Part shown: positions 12,101 to 21,300 of the stretch, in pieces
Position numbering within the stretch: the stretch's first letter is position 1
How the letters are laid out: each line of letters opens with the position of its first letter
NCBI RefSeq assembly: GCF_032118995.1
Contig: NC_092650.1
Coordinates: 16,239,501 to 16,303,500, forward strand
Direction of reading: 5' to 3'
Source: Asterias amurensis
Lineage: Eukaryota; Echinodermata; Asteroidea; Forcipulatida; Asteriidae
Length of the DNA: 64,000 bases
The notes under the pieces: generated by a model
Databases searched by the model: none
What the model was told of the DNA's origin: nothing
What the model saw: only the letters and a program-made list of their open reading frames with translations
Translations under genes and position numbers: made by a program

Positions 12101-15100
12101 CTGTCACATTCTATAATTTCCTTAACTGTCACGATTAGATTTTCCATTACTGTTACATTTAGATTTTCCATTACTGTCACGCTTAGATATTCCATTTCTG
12201 TCACGAATCGATTTTCCATTACTGTCACGTCCAGATTTTCCATACCTGTCAGCTTTAGATTTTCCATGACTCACGTTTAGACTTTTCATTACTGTCGTGC
12301 TTAGATTTTCCATTACTGTCATGTTCGATTTTCCATTGCTGTCACGTTTAGATTTTCCATTACTGTCACGTCCAGATTTTCCATACCTGTCAGGTTTAGA
12401 TTTTCAATTACTGTCGGGTTTAGATTTTCCGTTACTGTCATGTTTAGATTTTCCATTACTGTCACGTTTAGATTTTCAAAACTGTCAAGTCCAGATTTTC
12501 CTTGACTGTCACCTTTAGATTTTCCATTACTGTCACGTTTAGGTTTTCACTTACGGTCTCGTCTTCAGGCTCTATTTCACAAAGGGTCAACTGTTACGCA
12601 TAAGTCCGCATTCTAATGGGTTAACATTGAGTACTGGTATACCTTGATTGTGTTACACATAAATTAGCGCCATGTGTAGGCTTGTGCACTTTGCGTATGC
12701 TTTTACACTTCTCACCATGTTTGTATCAGACTTTCAAACATGTCCACGTGATCTCCTTTAGACCAATCAGAATGGATTTATAAACTGTCTTGGGTATTTA
12801 GATATAAGTAATGTTTTTTTACATGAATGGCGGGTATCCACTGTTTGCTATTCAATAAATAAACTAATAATAAAATGTAGATTAAATAAATTGTAATAAT
12901 AATAACTGATTCAATTTGTCTGTAGATTCCTTGGTCATCTGTACGCTGCCGAGGCATTAATCAACATGGACCAGATATCAGAAGCCATCCAGCATCTAGC
13001 TCCTGATTCAGTGTGTGATGTATCCGTTGTGCTTCCTGTACTTCCAGAACATGGTTAGACGCTTAATTCAGTCTGTTTCATCTGTAGTGTAGGGATGTAT
13101 AGTGGATACATAGAGTAAATATAAGAACTTGAGGGCGCACTGGTGATGCTTCTTACACAAATGCAACGGGACCACTGCAAGGAGACACGCACGATATATT
13201 ATTCTGCACGTGCGCTGAATATGAAGTACACGTTGGAGTTTGTGTTTATATAACGCTGACGCAATGCTCATTTGTCAACTTACAAAATGGCCGCACAAAC
13301 ACATGCTAAGCAATGCCTGTTTGTTCAATATAGGAAATCGATGCATGTGCCAGGTCGCGTATTTAGGCCAGTGTGCCCTCTAGTTTTTATATAAAACTCT
13401 ATGAGTGGATGTCTTCGGAAAAATTTGGTATATTCGGCTTGTGGGATTTGAACCAACGACCTCTGAATTAACTCGCCGGCACTCTACCAATTAAGCTGTC
13501 TAGCCCTTTGTCGGCGGTCTCCCTACTTTGTGAATATCTTTGTTCGGGGTTGCCAGTCAAAAGTAATAAATTGAGCAACCCTAAATCATTTCAAGTTATT
13601 ATTTGGTATCGGAAATGAAAAAAGTTGCATCCCCTTATAGGTAATCTCCCGGCTGCCGCTTCCCAGGTTGTAAAGTAAACTTTGGTGTGATGCCTGGCGA
13701 CTTGGCGGTTGTTAGTTGTATGGCTTCTGACTAACATCCCGAACAAAGATATTGACAAAATAGAGAGGTTTGATAGCTCAATTGGTAGAGCACCTGCCAT
13801 TAATCCTGAGGTCATATGTTCAAATCCCGCTCTAGTAATGTTTCTTTGTTCAACCTCAAATCAAGAAAATTCACTTATAAAGCATCCTTTGTTTTATTTT
13901 TAGAAACTAGTTAGTTAACATTAGTAAAAGAATATTACAAAAGCAATAGTTGTGACTGTTTCATCATGTTGCCATCGTCAAGACCTTTGCTCTCTTACTA
14001 TTATTAACCTCTGTTAACCTCTTGACCCAGGTGAGAGACAGGGTGATAAATCAGACGCAGGTCAGGGTGAAGGTCACGACGGAATGGAGGGACACGTAGC
14101 CGTGTCTGAATACTTCCCTGCGTCGATACAGGTCGCCCGGGCCACGATGCTCCTTAATCTGGCGTGTGCACACTCGCTGCGTAGTGAATGGGACAAGGCC
14201 AGGAAGTGCCTCAAACAGGTAAGTTTGTTTTATGTTGAGCTAGCTTGAACACTTGAATCTATTTCATATTAATTCAAAGTTCTTAATTTGAATATCTTTT
14301 TAATCAATTTCCAAAATAAATTTGTAGTTTGCTTCTGAATCTGGCTTGCGTACACTCGCTGCATAGTGAATGGGTTGAGGCTAGGAAGTGCCTCAAACAA
14401 GTAATATTTCATGACACAGGTAGCTCAAATACCTGAATTCTATCCCATATTTATGAAGCTCAAAGTTCTAAACTCTGAATCATTTGTCAGATTGATTTAT
14501 TATTGATCATGATAATCAAGAAAATTTACACCTAAAAGCTGATGAATTGAAAATGTTTTGCAGATCAGTTTAATGAGTATGGAACTTGTCAAGTTTTGTT
14601 TGTGCTTGTAGCCCATTTCTGCCAAGCAGGCTTTGTTGTGCTTCTCAAAGTCTTGTGGTTTTTATAAAGTTGGGACAGAGTCAAACTTAGAAAAGCTTTC
14701 AAGCATGAATTAATTTGTAAGCAGAATTTAATATTTAAAATTCCAACACTGTACATTTTACACCCTGCTGCAAGCAAGGGAATAAACCTCTTGATTTATA
14801 AACTGAAACTTTGTGTAATTCTGTTGGAGCAAGTTGTCATTTTATGATTTTTTTCGCGGTTGACTAATTTCACTTTTATGATTTGTGGCTTATACAGACA
14901 TGCAGTATGTTACCCACCAGTGAGATCCCTCAGCAGGCGCTCTTCCTTGGCATCTATATTGAGTTACAAACAGGTGAGATTCTGTTGTCCATTTCTCTTC
15001 TATTAATTTTTTAATACTTTTTACACCCTTAAAGGCAGTGGACACTATTGGTTATTGTCAAAGACTAGCCTTCACAGTTGGTGTATCTAAACATATGCAT

Positions 15101-16240
15101 AAAAAAACAAACCTTTGAAAATTTGAGCTCAATCGGTCATCAAACTTGCGAGATAATAATGGAAGAAAAAAACACCCATGTCACACAAAGTTGTGTGCGT
15201 TTAGATGGTTGATTTTGAGACCTCAAGTTTTAAATCTTAGGTCTCAAAATCAAATTCATGGAAAATGACTTCTTTCTCGAAAACTATGGCACTTCAGAGG
15301 GAGCCGTTTCTCACAATGTTTTATACCATCAACCTCTCCCCATTACTCGCACCAAGAAAGGTTTTATGCTAAAAATTATTTTGAGTAATTACCAATAGTG
15401 TCCTCTGCCTTTAAAGGTGGAGTCGATTGGGCATTTTGTGTTTGATGTAATCCTGATTTATATGCAGAATTATCAAGAAAGATACAAAAAAACAAAGTCG
15501 GTGACATTTGTTTTGGGTCGTTAGAAGAAGTAAGAACAAAGTTTTGATGTCCGTTTCGGTTTGTTGGAATAGGCAAGAAAACAAATTTGACACCGTTTAT
15601 TTTGAGCCGTTACACGAAGTAAGAACAAAGTTGATAATGTTCATTTTGGGTCGTGGACGAAAAGTTGACGATGTTTGTTTTGAGTTGTTAGACGTGTTAG
15701 AAGAAAGTTGATGCTGTTCGAGTGAGATCGTTAGATGAAAGAGAATAAAGTTAATGATGTATGTTTCGGGTGGTAAGATTAAGTAGGATCAAAGTTGATG
15801 GCGTTTGTTTTTGGTCATTAGGTGAATTACAAACAAAGTTGAACGTGTTAGAATCGGGTCGTTAGTTGAAGTAGGAACAAAGTTGATGTTAATTTTGGGT
15901 CGATTGACGAAGTAAGAACAAAGTTTTTAACTTTTTTTTATTTTGACATTTCACAAGTACAAGCAAAATTGATGGCATTCGAATTGGGTTGTTAGGTGAA
16001 CATGGTGAAGTAAGAACACAGTTGCTGACTTTCCTTTTCATATTGCTGTTCACAGGTAACCATCAGATAGCATTGCAGATGGTTAAAAAGCAGCAACTGA
16101 TCCCCTACCTCAAGCCGTCTGAGTCCAAACTGCTCTCCGTCGGGACAATGAGCTCCTTCAACAACGGCTCCTCATCCCAGGGGGTCTTCAGCTCCGGAAC
16201 CCCCAACAAACGAAACAACAAAGACCCCTGGCAGAAGTAG
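144..16240 (+). CDS. CNOT10: CCR4-NOT transcription complex subunit 10, complete, 14 exons
   Basis: CNOT10 is a helical-repeat (TPR-like) subunit that, with CNOT11, docks on the N-terminal part of CNOT1 in the CCR4-NOT deadenylase, which shortens mRNA poly(A) tails. Exons I read: 144-428, 1021-1174, 2783-2934, 3715-3792, 4934-5017, 5754-6006, 6107-6315, 7647-7771, 9101-9271, 10300-10488, 12926-13053, 14031-14218, 14898-14973, 16056-16240. All junctions are AG/GT, every phase agrees, and the total is 758 aa against about 744 in human. Family landmarks are CKREIK (exon 5), RKAIKLLNS (exon 6), [20 protein letters not shown] with [11 protein letters not shown] (exon 7), [14 protein letters not shown] (exons 10-11) and RKCLKQ (exon 12). 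The ATG lies in a good context (aaaacATGG) and matches the usual N-terminus ending EKEL. The least standard donors are those of exons 6 and 11 (GTTGGA, GTTAGA). The 3' end of the transcript was not determined. Confidence 0.95.
1288..1715. mobile_element. Palindromic MITE, GTCCACAGATT family, copy 1
   Basis: The two halves are inverted copies of each other: catttctcaaaaactac and its complement, gtccacagatttacatt and its complement. The element is bounded by TTAA at 1288 and at 1712. It lies in CNOT10 intron 2. The right TTAA is also the left TTAA of the next element. Confidence 0.7.
1712..2097. mobile_element. Palindromic MITE with TTAA, GGCAGTGGACACT family (A), copy 1
   Basis: The ends are TTAA-AGGCAGTGGACACTATT and its near complement ending in TTAA at 2094. 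The central hairpin is gagacctcaag...tgaggtcccg. It is about 386 bp, in CNOT10 intron 2, with no coding capacity. TTAA target sites are typical of piggyBac-mobilised elements; that assignment is an inference. Confidence 0.8.
2105..2755. repeat. Dispersed intronic repeat related to 27600-28095
   Basis: It shares blocks such as cttactgattatgaagttca and ttgtcagctctaccagtcct with the copy in the cyclophilin gene (cttactgacaatgaagttca and ttgtcaactctacaaatcct). Around 2500-2640 it also contains gcgtcacacgcg-type sequence like that near 47460-47590. The edges are uncertain. The last ~28 bp before CNOT10 exon 3 are outside it. Confidence 0.5.
3122..3297. repeat. Long inverted repeat (foldback)
   Basis: The left arm (aagggaatcaatgtgtg, gttttcaactagtggttta, gccgaggcctgg) is complementary to the right arm ending aaagtgtgttgaatc-like sequence and tttgattccctttcat. 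The arms are roughly 75 bp with a short loop near 3215. It lies in CNOT10 intron 3 and has no ORF of note. Confidence 0.75.
3440..3665. repeat. Acceptor-proximal dispersed repeat, copy 1
   Basis: It contains two internal copies of a unit with tctcgaccaataggaatgaa and tctcgacaaatcagaatgga, followed by aaactgtcttaggtattta. It ends about 50 bp before the acceptor of CNOT10 exon 4. Relatives end upstream of exon 11 (12805) and of STX16 exons 7 and 8. Confidence 0.6.
4009..4397. mobile_element. Palindromic MITE, ACACGTTGCCTTGGATCGG family, copy 1
   Basis: The inverted ends are aacacgttgccttggatcgg and ccgatccaaggaaacgtgtt. The inner arms also pair (tggttttccttttacctcg with its complement). TTAA is at 4009; the right target site is degenerate (ttca). 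A second copy is at 33009-33365. Confidence 0.75.
4450..4838. mobile_element. Palindromic MITE, family A, copy 2
   Basis: It runs from ttgaagacactggacactat to cagtgtccactgcctttaa, with the central pair gagacttcaaat/atatgaggtctcg. It is in CNOT10 intron 4, opposite in orientation to copy 1, and ends about 95 bp before exon 5. Confidence 0.75.
5124..5484. mobile_element. Palindromic MITE, GTCCACAGATT family, copy 2
   Basis: It starts at TTAA-agggtgtatg, has the two arms gtccacagattacact and aatgtaaatctatggac, and ends at aggtacccgaatccttga. It lies in CNOT10 intron 5 in the opposite orientation to copy 1 (1288-1715). Confidence 0.7.
6549..6582. repeat. (TCTAA)n microsatellite
   Basis: About five copies of a TCTAA pentamer in CNOT10 intron 7. 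Confidence 0.85.
6943..7055 (-). repeat. SINE-like 3' fragment, CCTGTTTCAG family, copy 1
   Basis: Read on the minus strand it gives ggggtaaccctgtttcagg followed by agaagtaggtgacaaaggcc and cttgaagtggcctt. It is related to 21125-21300 and 41290-41580 on the plus strand. Confidence 0.6.
7470..7545 (-). repeat. tRNA-like SINE head
   Basis: On the minus strand, gtggtcaagtggttagac is followed by ggttgtgggttcgaatcccc, resembling pol III box A and box B spacing. The anticodon stem does not pair properly and the sequence sits inside a CNOT10 intron. It is more likely a tRNA-derived SINE remnant than a tRNA gene. Confidence 0.5.
8153..8511. mobile_element. Palindromic MITE, family A, copy 3
   Basis: It runs from TTAA-agacactggacactattt to ctactgcctTTAA in CNOT10 intron 8. 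The central hairpin is shortened: only one half of the gaggtctcg palindrome remains. Confidence 0.75.
8619..8957 (+). repeat. SINE-type retroelement ending in (ATT)n
   Basis: It contains gtccttgagcaagacactta, tgtccttcggatgggacgt and gcgctatataagacttcg, then an ATT microsatellite tail at 8935-8956. This conserved middle-and-tail layout is common in SINEs of marine invertebrates. A true tRNA head is not evident. It is in CNOT10 intron 8. Confidence 0.65.
8958..9060. repeat. Left direct repeat flanking CNOT10 exon 9
   Basis: Starts gtaggatttgaaactttgc and ends in a ggttcagaaaggaacc hairpin. It is repeated at 9283-9390 on the far side of exon 9 in the same orientation. Confidence 0.7.
9283..9480. 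repeat. Right direct repeat flanking exon 9, with TTTCGATCAG module
   Basis: Starts gtaggatttgaaactttgc only 12 bp after the exon 9 donor. It continues to ggttctgaaaagaacc and then gacgtttcgatcagtatg/ctctgatcgtcttctgg. Related modules are at 44025-44100, 56415-56480 and 60655-60935. Similar motifs occur at the ends of some retroelements; no class is assigned. Confidence 0.65.
10829..11451. mobile_element. GGGGCCAATTTCATAGAGC palindromic element interrupted by a MITE
   Basis: The outer element has its left end (ggggccaatctcccagaagt) at 10829 and resumes at 11228 (gcaaaaaatgtgcttaagca), ending ctctatgatgctgggccc. It is interrupted at its internal TTAA by the MITE at 10853-11227. The uninterrupted paralogue at 56922-57168 reads straight through gctgcttaagcaaaaaattt. 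Confidence 0.75.
10853..11227. mobile_element. Palindromic MITE, GGGAAGGTACAC subfamily (A'), copy 1
   Basis: It runs from (C/T)TAA-AGGGAAGGTACACTATTGG to GTGTACCTTCCCTTTAA. The centre is a perfect hairpin at 11031-11068 built on aataaaagacttctagc and its complement. It is in CNOT10 intron 10. Confidence 0.8.
11512..11760. mobile_element. GGGCCCAATTTCATAGAGC palindromic element, intact
   Basis: Inverted ends gggcccaatttcatagagct and agctctatgaaattggccc, with gcttaagcaaa in both arms. Paralogues are at 10829-11451 (interrupted), 37229-37472, 46174-46431 and 56922-57168. Confidence 0.75.
11965..12560. repeat. Minisatellite, ~24-bp unit (TTAGATTTTCCATTACTGTC)
   Basis: About 25 imperfect copies of a 24-bp unit. 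Because 24 is divisible by 3, the minus strand shows long open frames reading [12 protein letters not shown] repeats; these are not genes. It is in CNOT10 intron 10. Confidence 0.9.
12700..12805. repeat. Acceptor-proximal dispersed repeat, copy 2
   Basis: ctttagaccaatcagaatgg followed by aaactgtcttgggtattta, ending about 120 bp before CNOT10 exon 11. Confidence 0.55.
13435..13870. repeat. Two head-to-head tRNA-like repeats
   Basis: On the minus strand, 13440-13510 carries a box A (tagcttaattgg-type) and box B (ggttcaaatccc). On the plus strand, 13770-13840 carries tagctcaattggtagagc and gttcaaatcccgc. The flanks are also inverted copies (tatctttgttcgggg and cccgaacaaagata). The cloverleaf anticodon stem is poor. 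The same family is duplicated at 40037-40560. Confidence 0.65.
14338..14480 (+). pseudogene. Partial tandem duplicate of CNOT10 exon 12 and its donor
   Basis: This intronic segment repeats the last ~63 bp of exon 12 and the first ~80 bp of the following intron (source 14156-14300) at an offset of about 182 bp. The copy reads [20 protein letters not shown] against [20 protein letters not shown] in the real exon. It keeps an open frame and a GT donor (caa|gtaata). No acceptor gives a usable frame: the nearest AG (14326, tttgtag) leads to a stop whether it is joined from exon 11 or from exon 12. I call it a fossil exon fragment rather than an active alternative exon. Confidence 0.8.
15029..15414. 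mobile_element. Palindromic MITE, family A, copy 4
   Basis: TTAA-AGGCAGTGGACACTATTGG to tagtgtcctctgcctTTAA, with the central hairpin gagacctcaag...cttaggtctc. It lies in CNOT10 intron 13. Confidence 0.8.
15500..16010. repeat. Degenerate minisatellite, ~50-bp unit
   Basis: About ten diverged copies of a unit built from gaagtaagaacaaagttgat and gttttgggtcgttag. It ends roughly 45 bp before the last CNOT10 exon, so it abuts the splice acceptor region. Confidence 0.7.
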
Positions 16241-16351
16241 ACATAGCGGTGATGTAGACGCCATGTTTTATTATTTTTGATTTGAGACATCATTCAGTGA
16301 TTGCTTAGAAATGTTAACTAATCCTCCGTCTTTTCTTTTCGTGACATAATG

Positions 16352-17480
16352 GCTACCTGGTACATAGATCTATCCAGGAACCCGAGTTCATCCAGAAACT
16401 ACAGGGTACATCCTAATACTAATGGGTACATCCTAATACTATTGGGTACATCAAATAAAACTGGGTACATCAGAATACTACCTGGTACATCAGAATTCTA
16501 TCAGGTACATCGGAATACAACTGTGTACATCAGAATACTATCGGGTACATCAGAATACTACCAGGTACATTATAATACTACTGGGTACATCAAAATACTA
16601 CCAGGTACATTATAATACTACTGGGTACATCAAAATACTACCAGGTACATTAGAATACTACTGGGTACGTCAAAATACTACCAGGTACATTAGAATACTA
16701 CTGGGTACATCAAAATACTACCAGGTACATTAGAATACTACTGGGTACGTCAAAATACTACCAGGTACATTAGAATACTACTGGGTACATCAAAATACTA
16801 CCAAGTACATCAGAATACCAACCGGTACATCAGAATACTACCAGGAACATTAGAATTCTACTGGGTACATCAAAATACTACCAGGTACATTAGAATTCTA
16901 CTGGGTACATCAAAATACTACCAGGTACATTATAATACTACTGGGTACATCAAAATACTACCAAGTACATTAGAATACTACTGGGTACATCAAAATACTT
17001 CCAGGTACATTATAATACTACTGGGTACATCAAAATACTACCAGGTACATTATAATACTACTGGGTACATCAAAATACTACCAGGTACATTAGAATACTA
17101 CTGGGTACATCAAAATACTACCAGGTACATTAGAATACTACTGGGTACATCAGAATTTTACCAAGTACATTAGAATTCTACTGGGTACATCAAAACACTA
17201 CCAAGTACATCAGAATACCAACCGGTACATCAGAATACTACCGGGTACATCAGAAATACAACTGGGTACATCCGAATACTACTGGGTACATCAGAATACA
17301 ACTGGGTACATCAGAATACTACCGGGTACGCCGGAATACAACTGGGTACATCCGAATATTACCAGGTACATTGGAATAGTATACTATTGGAATAGTATAC
17401 TATTGGAATAGTATACTATTCCAATGTGCCTGGTAGTACTATAGTACTGGGTACAAATACTACTGGGTACATCAGAACAT
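16352..17480. repeat. 1.1-kb minisatellite, 20-bp unit in 40-bp dimers, next to the CNOT10 stop
   Basis: Over 50 copies of a 20-bp unit alternate as ctgggtacatcaaaatacta and ccaggtacattagaatacta. The array begins about 110 bp after the stop codon, so it probably lies in the 3' UTR or just past it. Near 17370-17440 it ends in an inverted copy (tattccaatgtgcctggtag), a foldback at the array edge. Confidence 0.92.
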
Positions 17481-17929
17481 GACCAGATAAAATATTCTAT
17501 ACAAAAATTGTATACAAAATATCCAGACATTAAAATATGCCTTTGGTGACCTTATTTTCATAGAAACAATTATATTTGGCTTTATCAGTTGGGCAATTAT
17601 TGAAGTGCACAACAACATTTACAATTTTTCTCAGTTTTAGTCTAAAGTTTCCTCTCTTCCTGTCATTCTCATTAAAAAAATAGAAAGATTGTCGCCGAAT
17701 TTGTACAAATGTTGAGGTAAATTTACTTCAGTTCTCGGTATGTATGATACTGTGTTGATGTGTAAATACCAGCGGTGTAATTAATTGTACAGAGACAATA
17801 TGTGTCGCCACCTTTTGAGACATAGCATTTTCCTAGTACGTCACCATTCGAGGTGATGAAAATAACTGTTTTTGGAATCGGAGGAGACTCTCTCCTATCC
17901 GGGGTAGGAACATACTTCTAGGCAGACAT

Positions 17930-18230
17930 ATGCCTATTTACGCCTGTATACTCCTACGTACGCCTACTAACTCCTACATACTCCTACATATGCCTACGTA
18001 CACCTATGTACGCCTACGTACACCTATGTACGCCTACGTACACCTATGTACGCCTACGTACACCTATGTACGCCTACGTACACCTATGTACGCCTACGTA
18101 CACCTATGTACGCCTACGTACACCTATGTACGCCTACGTACACCTATGTACGCCTACGTACACCTATGTACGCCTACGTACACCTATGTACGCCTACGTA
18201 CACCTATGTACGCCTACATTCGCCTTTTTA
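17930..18230. repeat. Minisatellite, 20-bp unit (cacctatgtacgcctacgta)
   Basis: More than ten nearly perfect copies are centred on 18001-18210. They create overlapping open frames in all three forward frames (YAYVHLCTP-type repeats) that are not genes. Confidence 0.93.
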
Positions 18231-18786
18231 AACTAACATAGGCCTAGCAATATTTTTTCTGACAATTTCTTTTTGTGCTTTACAATTTTATTAAATTAGG
18301 TCTTTGTTCTTTTATTCTTTTTTGTTGTTGTTGATTGGAAGTGAAAACATGAACTTCGCTTATTTAAGGCCAAAATATTGTGGCTGGAATTCGCTGAAAT
18401 GAATTAGACTTTATGCAGTGTTTTGAAGTGGCATTTGTGGCTATGGCTGTTGCTAAGGGTGTTGCCCTGGGCATGCTATGGCTAAATGCTTGTTCACATG
18501 ACGAGCAAGCCGCAGCTGCAGCCACTATGACCTACGTCTCTATTGCTCTTCATAGGTGAATAACTTACTTTACAAGCTTTTACTCATAGAGCTGTGACAT
18601 GACCGAGTGGCAAACATTTAGGTTATTTCTTGCTCAACACATTTTAAAAGTACCTCCACTGTGAAAACTTCTTCTTTGATATGATTTTCGGGGGATTGGA
18701 ATCTTGATTTTGATACTGTTGTCAGAGTGAATAAGGAACCAGGACGCTCACATGTTTTTTTTTTTTTTCATGCTTGCCCGCATTGC

Positions 18787-19026
18787 TTAAATGGTAAAAC
18801 ACTATTGGTAATTGTCAAAGACTAGCCTTCACATTTGGTGTATCTCAACATTTGCATAAAATAACAAACCTGTAAAAATTTGAGCTCAAGCGGCCATCGA
18901 ACTTCAGAGAGAGCCGTTTACTCACAATGTTTTATACTATCAACCTCTCCCCATTACTCGTCACCAAGTAAGGTTTTATGCTAATAATTATTTCAAGTAA
19001 TTACCAATAGTGTCCACTGCCTTTAA
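18787..19026. mobile_element. Internally deleted MITE, family A, copy 5
   Basis: Both ends are present (TTAA ... acactattggtaattgtc and accaatagtgtccactgc-ctTTAA). The central ~150 bp, including the gaggtctcg hairpin, is missing. Confidence 0.75.
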
Positions 19027-19910
19027 TATTGGCCTGCCTGTCTTCAGCACAGACATTGGTTCATTGTTTCGGGTTTAAATCTTAGAAATAAAACCATGTA
19101 AAAAACGCTCGGCTCGCTCATGTCTTCAGTCTGCTGCCCCCAGTGTCACCGATTAACCATTTGACCCCTGGCGTTGGCTGGCCGCCATCACTGAGGTCAA
19201 TCACCGGAAACGTCCACTCGACTTGCTGTGCACAACTTTCAGCCAGTCTTAATTCATTATTGACCTCAGTGAGGGCGCTATTTTGAGCTTGTGATGTTGT
19301 ATGCAAGGGTGTTTAGAGGAAACTTTTACTTATGCTGGAAAAACAAAAAGGCTGCCTCAAGGTATCATTGCTCTCGGCACTCTCTTGGTTCTGTTTCAAT
19401 GGGAAAAGCCATGAAAACTGTGCTGATTTTTGTCTTATTTTCATGATTGAACTATTTTCGTCATAAAGACATGAAATTATTACCATGTCTTGTCTTCCAT
19501 TGATGTACTGTTGGAGTATTTATTTAACTGTCGACTGTCGGCTCTCTCAGACTGTTAACCACAGAGGTTATTAACTTTTTCTCTCTTATTAATTTTTCTC
19601 TGAATATATGGCCGTTTCCGAATTGGCGCCTATGGCTTCGGCTATGACTGTTGCTATGGGCGTGTCTAAGAATGCTCCATACTTTAACACATGATGACCC
19701 CCCCCCCATAGCCTGAGCCCACCAATTTGGACACTGTCTAGTTCTCTTGAATAGTCTTAGTATGAAATACCCATATACAATGTATGTATCCAGACCTTAA
19801 TAATAAGAATCAAGAAAATCAAAGGTCCTTCATGTCTTTTTGGAAACCCTGGCATTGGCTCCGGCTTTCCGGTTTTGGCTGAAGCTCTGGATTAAAGGCC
19901 TGGGGTGGAT

Positions 19911-20045
19911 TTCACTAGGACTAGTCTTATCTTGAGTTAGGGCGAGTTACTTGTCCTAACTTAGGACTAGCTGTATGTTTTTGATATCTCTTAGGACTAG
20001 TCCTAAGTTAGGACTAGTCCTAACTCTTTGTGAAATCGACCCCTG
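19911..20045. repeat. TTAGGACTAGTCCTAA palindromic element, copy 1
   Basis: Ends tggggtggatttcacta and tgtgaaatcgacccctgg enclose repeated gtcctaacttaggactag. Paralogues are at 46431-46600 and 57851-58026. Confidence 0.75.
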
Positions 20046-20695
20046 GAAACACAGGCCTTGATAACAAGAACAAAAACTAGAATGTTAACAATGCACACCC
20101 TCGATTGGTTGAATGAGTGTGGGCCTATTCTGCGTATTGCAATTCAACCAATAGAGCGGGTTCTCTTTGCGTCGTGATCGTTATCGCTGCAGTGTGACTG
20201 GGCCTTAAACTCTTGCTCAGGCTCTTGCTTAGGCTTAGGCTTAGGCTTAATGTTACTCAGCAAGTTGACCAACCATTTGAATCAATTCGGCTGTTGTGTA
20301 AGGTGGCACAACTGTGAACTGAACTAACAGTGTATATGTGTGTACTTAGTCTTGGTTCAAGACATTTCTGGTTTTCCTTTCACGCACAGCACAGTCGATG
20401 TGGGGCTGTTGTTGAGTTGGCAGCACTTTGTGTGAGAGGTAAACGAGAAATGTCTTGCACCAAGACTAGTGTGTACTGTGTGGATGCAACTTACCAGATG
20501 ATATTATTGCAGACTGGCATAGTTTATCCATCATTGGAAACCACTTTGGATGGTATTGAATAGTCAGACAGTTGTTGGGGCTAGAGCCATTACTCTCTTG
20601 ATAATATACAGTGTATTTCTGGACTTTTATTTAGAGTGTGTGTAGTCAATAATTTTTTAACATGCTTGTGAGTTGTGTAAAGATTCAAATTTGTT

Positions 20696-20715
20696 GAATA
20701 AATTTAATAAAGAAA
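20696..20715 (+). terminator. Candidate poly(A) signals (two AATAAA)
   Basis: gaataaatttaataaagaaa holds two overlapping-range AATAAA hexamers 4.5 kb after the CNOT10 stop. It is only a candidate; transcript evidence would be needed. Confidence 0.25.
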
Positions 20716-20814
20716 TACAGCGGGTATGTTTTGAAAAAAAACCCACATAATGCATATTTTCAGTTATTTGTTGTTGTCAAAGTGTTCCTCCTTTAGGTGT
20801 TGCATACCGGTCAC

Positions 20815-21010
20815 TTCAGCACCTTGCAAACTCGGCACCTACAACCTCGGCACCCAAAACCTCGGCACCTTGCAACCTCGGCACCCAAAACCTCGGCACC
20901 TTGCAAACTCGGCACCCACAACCTCGGCACCTTGCAAACTTGGCACCTTGCAACCTCGGCACATGTACAAATACAAACTCGGCACATGTACAAATACAAA
21001 CTCGGCACCC
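20815..21010. repeat. Minisatellite, ctcggcaccttgcaa-type units
   Basis: About ten units of roughly 15-20 bp share ctcggcac with variable linkers (ccaaaac, cttgcaa, atgtacaaatacaaa). Open frames across it are repeat artefacts. Confidence 0.88.
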
Positions 21011-21124
21011 AGTTGAAAAAGTTCGATTTTTTTTACACTGCGCTGTACGGTAGGCCTAATTTTTATTTAAAAGTTCAGTCCCACCATAGTCCCATAAAAA
21101 GCTTGATCCGAAGTGTCCGGTATT

Positions 21125-21300
21125 CCCTTGAGCAAGGCACCTAACCATAATTGATTCGCAGAATTGGGAAGGTGGTGCATTCTGCTTTACCAGCCATTCT
21201 CCTAGTGGATGATACCCATGATGTCATTCTTAAGGTCTGCAGGACTGTAAAGGGGATAACCCTGTTTCAGCCTCAGAAGTAGGTGTCACATGCCCTTTTA
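21125..21300 (+). repeat. SINE-like fragment, CCTGTTTCAG family, copy 2
   Basis: gagcaaggcacctaaccat, then ggtgcattctgctttaccag, gatgatacccatga and aaccctgtttcagcct, in the same order as 41290-41580. Confidence 0.6.

Noticed and set aside
11859..12518. Minus-strand [12 protein letters not shown] repeat proteins and plus-strand equivalents
   Set aside because: Translation of a 24-bp minisatellite in a CNOT10 intron.
13770..13840. Possible functional tRNA gene
   Set aside because: Box A and B are good, but the anticodon stem does not pair and the implied anticodon (TTA) would read a stop codon; related copies show it is a repeat family.
16352..17480. CRISPR-like array of short repeats
   Set aside because: Head-to-tail units without unique spacers, in an animal genome; a minisatellite.
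17930..18241. Three overlapping open frames of 61-103 codons rich in Tyr, Arg, Thr and Pro
   Set aside because: They come entirely from a 20-bp tandem repeat open in all forward frames; no start context or homology.
20219..20250. TTAGGC-like repeats resembling telomeric sequence
   Set aside because: Only three or four units in unique flanks; an ordinary simple repeat.
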